The position numbers and the translations under genes are program-made. 56,721 nt of DNA from an uncultured Nitrososphaerales archaeon (GTDB taxonomy: Archaea > Thermoproteota > Nitrososphaeria > Nitrososphaerales > Nitrosocaldaceae). The notes under the pieces are model-generated. The model was not told the origin of the DNA, ran no database searches, and worked only from the letters and a program-made list of their open reading frames with translations. The stretch is taken from positions 1-56,721 of the forward strand of contig CALHIV010000006.1 of assembly GCA_938030895.1 (NCBI GenBank). Reading direction: 5' to 3'. Positions 55,312 through 56,721 of the stretch are shown piece after piece. Position 1 is the first letter of the stretch; every line of letters starts with the position of its first letter.

Positions 55312-56331
55312 TCATACCTTCTGTTCATATCTGCTACCTTTGCTACTCTTCCAAGCCTTAGGATACGTATTTGGCTTCATTATGACCCGCTTGAGAGTGA
55401 ATGCTATACCTTTATCGGTCTTGCTCAACTCATCTGTGGACATCATAGCCTCTGCCAACGCAACCAGTTCACCCTTCAATGTGTATATACCAACCAGATC
55501 ACCTCTACTGATATCTTTGGATAGCCTCACCACTCCTGGCACTGCTAACTGTGCTCCATGACATATAGAGTCTACAGCGCTATCCCTTACCACTACAGCC
55601 TTGACATGCTTCAGAGCATGCTCTATAGGCTTGATCATACTCCTCAACTTACCCTCTTCTCCCTTCTCCTTCCATAGCATATATGCATCGTAAAGATCAT
55701 GCAATCTAACCATGTCTGCCTCACCCAACATGCTGACCCTTGTCCTCCTCAACTCTACCATGGTTGCGCCAGAGCCTAGAACCTCCCCTATATCATATAT
55801 CAACTTCCTAACATACGTCCCTGCCTGACATAACACCCTTAGGAGGATTAACCTGCCATGCTCCTCAACCACATCTAACTCATATATCCTCCTTATCCTA
55901 ACCTCTCTCTTAACAGAAGATCTCTGGGGAGGTCTCTGGTATATATAGCCCTTGAACTGGCTTATTACATCATGGATCGTCTTACTGGGCATACTTGCAT
56001 GCAACCTTGCTATAGCATAATACTCCTTTGGTCCAAGGAGTAGTACTGTCAATGCCTTTGTAGCCTCCCCAAGTCCTATTGGAAGAAGGCCAGTGGTTGG
56101 AGGATCTAGTGTACCGCTATGCCCTGCACTCTCTACAGCAAGAATCCGCTTAACCCATGCGACAACCTCATGGCTTGTAGGTCCTGCTGGTTTATCCAGT
56201 GCTATAAGACCATAACTGAGCAGTACATCTATAGGCCTAGAGAATGGACTGTGACCATAGCGTTCATCTGTAACATCATCATCTATGCTCAACAGATTAC
56301 AAAGTTGAGGCAACTGTTCATCCTGTATCAT
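55312..56331 (-). CDS. cbf5: Cbf5/TruB-type pseudouridine synthase
   Basis: This is the catalytic subunit of H/ACA RNPs that turns uridine to pseudouridine in rRNA and tRNA. The 339-residue protein has IALDKPAGPTSHEVVAWVKR, then AGHSGTLDPPTTGLLPIGLG with the catalytic Asp, KEYYAIARLHASMPS, RRIYELDVVE and CQAGTYVRKLIYDIGEVLGS. The C-terminal PUA domain (AVVVRDSAVDSICHGAQLAV and DLVGIYTLKGELVALAEAMM) is complete. In the usual archaeal sequence the Asp loop is followed by Lys-Val-Thr; here Pro-Pro-Thr-Thr. It overlaps cmk by 4 nt. Confidence 0.95.
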   Translation of the reverse strand: MIQDEQLPQLCNLLSIDDDVTDERYGHSPFSRPIDVLLSYGLIALDKPAGPTSHEVVAWVKRILAVESAGHSGTLDPPTTGLLPIGLGEATKALTVLLLGPKEYYAIARLHASMPSKTIHDVISQFKGYIYQRPPQRSSVKREVRIRRIYELDVVEEHGRLILLRVLCQAGTYVRKLIYDIGEVLGSGATMVELRRTRVSMLGEADMVRLHDLYDAYMLWKEKGEEGKLRSMIKPIEHALKHVKAVVVRDSAVDSICHGAQLAVPGVVRLSKDISRGDLVGIYTLKGELVALAEAMMSTDELSKTDKGIAFTLKRVIMKPNTYPKAWKSSKGSRYEQKV

Positions 56332-56721
56332 ATGCTCTTACCCATGCTTCTAATAAGATGGTTTACTATATTACATGCTATATCTATAACGCTCTCCGCA
56401 TGGAGATCATCAGTACTTATCACGAAATCGAATACATCTATATCCTTGCAGAGGTCTATGTTATATAGGCTCTTATATAACCTCTTATTTCTCTCATCCC
56501 TTATAGATACTATCCTTAGAGCCTCTTCATAAGGTATAGAGTCCCTTACAGACATCCTCCCTGCCCTCTTCTCTTTAGAGCCCTTGAGGAGTATCTTGAC
56601 TGCTTCGTTGCCTATGAGCCAAGGCAATGTATAGCTTGTAACTACCACCCCTCCCTTCCTGACCAATGCTATAAGGTATTCATCAACATGTTTATCGAAC
56701 TCTGGATTCGATGCTCTCTCC
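56328..56721 (-). CDS. cmk: Cytidylate kinase (5' end beyond the window)
   Basis: The frame is open to the window edge. It reads ERASNPEFDKHVDEYLIALV, then VVVTSYTLPWLIGNEAVKIL, SKEKRAGRMSVRDSIPYEEA and YNIDLCKDIDVFDFVISTDD, which fits archaeal cytidylate kinase after its Walker A (which lies outside). It phosphorylates CMP and dCMP. The adjacency cmk-cbf5 with a 4-nt overlap is common in archaea. A TTG inside the frame is not the start. Confidence 0.88.
   Translation of the reverse strand, partial: ERASNPEFDKHVDEYLIALVRKGGVVVTSYTLPWLIGNEAVKILLKGSKEKRAGRMSVRDSIPYEEALRIVSIRDERNKRLYKSLYNIDLCKDIDVFDFVISTDDLHAESVIDIACNIVNHLIRSMGKSI

Overview
The window is about 42% GC archaeal DNA that most resembles a thermophilic member of the Nitrososphaeria (Thaumarchaeota), possibly a Nitrosocaldus-like lineage. 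This is an inference. It rests on TBP, ABCE1 and Cbf5 (archaeal information machinery); an 11-subunit complex I without NuoEFG; archaeosortase-type PEFG-like C-termini; an unlinked 5S rRNA; several promoters with a TATA box about 22-30 nt before the start codon (leaderless transcripts); and three tRNA genes that all carry introns, some at non-canonical places. No search could be run, so the lineage stays provisional.

Layout. 1-865: gene-poor DNA with a decayed DDE transposase and simple repeats. 866-3431: a tight operon of split transketolase and ribulose-phosphate epimerase; with the hexulose-phosphate synthase at 46.8 kb it outlines pentose phosphate interconversion. 3.5-5.4 kb: a PfkB-type kinase, a cupredoxin-like lipoprotein-sized protein and 5S rRNA. 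5.5-15 kb: housekeeping genes (ABCE1, Trm5-like, RimI-like, M50 protease, LarA-like, PyrE, TBP, signal peptidase, RNase HI). 15.5-25 kb is the accessory part: a NikR-type regulator with a complete nickel site, a ZnuABC-type metal importer whose permease ends in a His-rich tail, and three large exported, C-terminally anchored proteins. Two of these share an apparently undescribed Cys/His/Met repeat with the signature ACF-x-HPMPGG-x-MDM. 25-28 kb: tRNA-Met, a TenA/CADD-like protein, tRNA-Glu and an HD-domain protein. 28-39.6 kb: the complex I operon nuoABCDHIJKMLN, including a 44-codon membrane gene between nuoJ and nuoK.

39.7-56.7 kb: an NnrS-like membrane protein, GlmS, a glycosyltransferase with a winged-helix regulator, an M20 peptidase, hexulose-phosphate synthase, a fused 2-oxoacid:ferredoxin oxidoreductase, a PiT phosphate transporter with its DUF47 partner, a TnpB-like remnant with a terminal hairpin, a stand-alone MtrA-like corrinoid domain, an FMN-binding split-barrel protein, tRNA-Ser with two 17-nt introns, a DUF2175 protein, Cbf5 and the start-truncated cytidylate kinase.

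The strongest candidate for something new is the 15.5-25 kb block. It combines a metal sensor, a metal importer, exported repeat proteins with possible metal-binding HPMPGG loops, an 11-bp inverted repeat between the two divergent repeat-protein genes, and a separate set of three AGTAATAC-type sites before the importer. That these work together is an inference from position and motif content.
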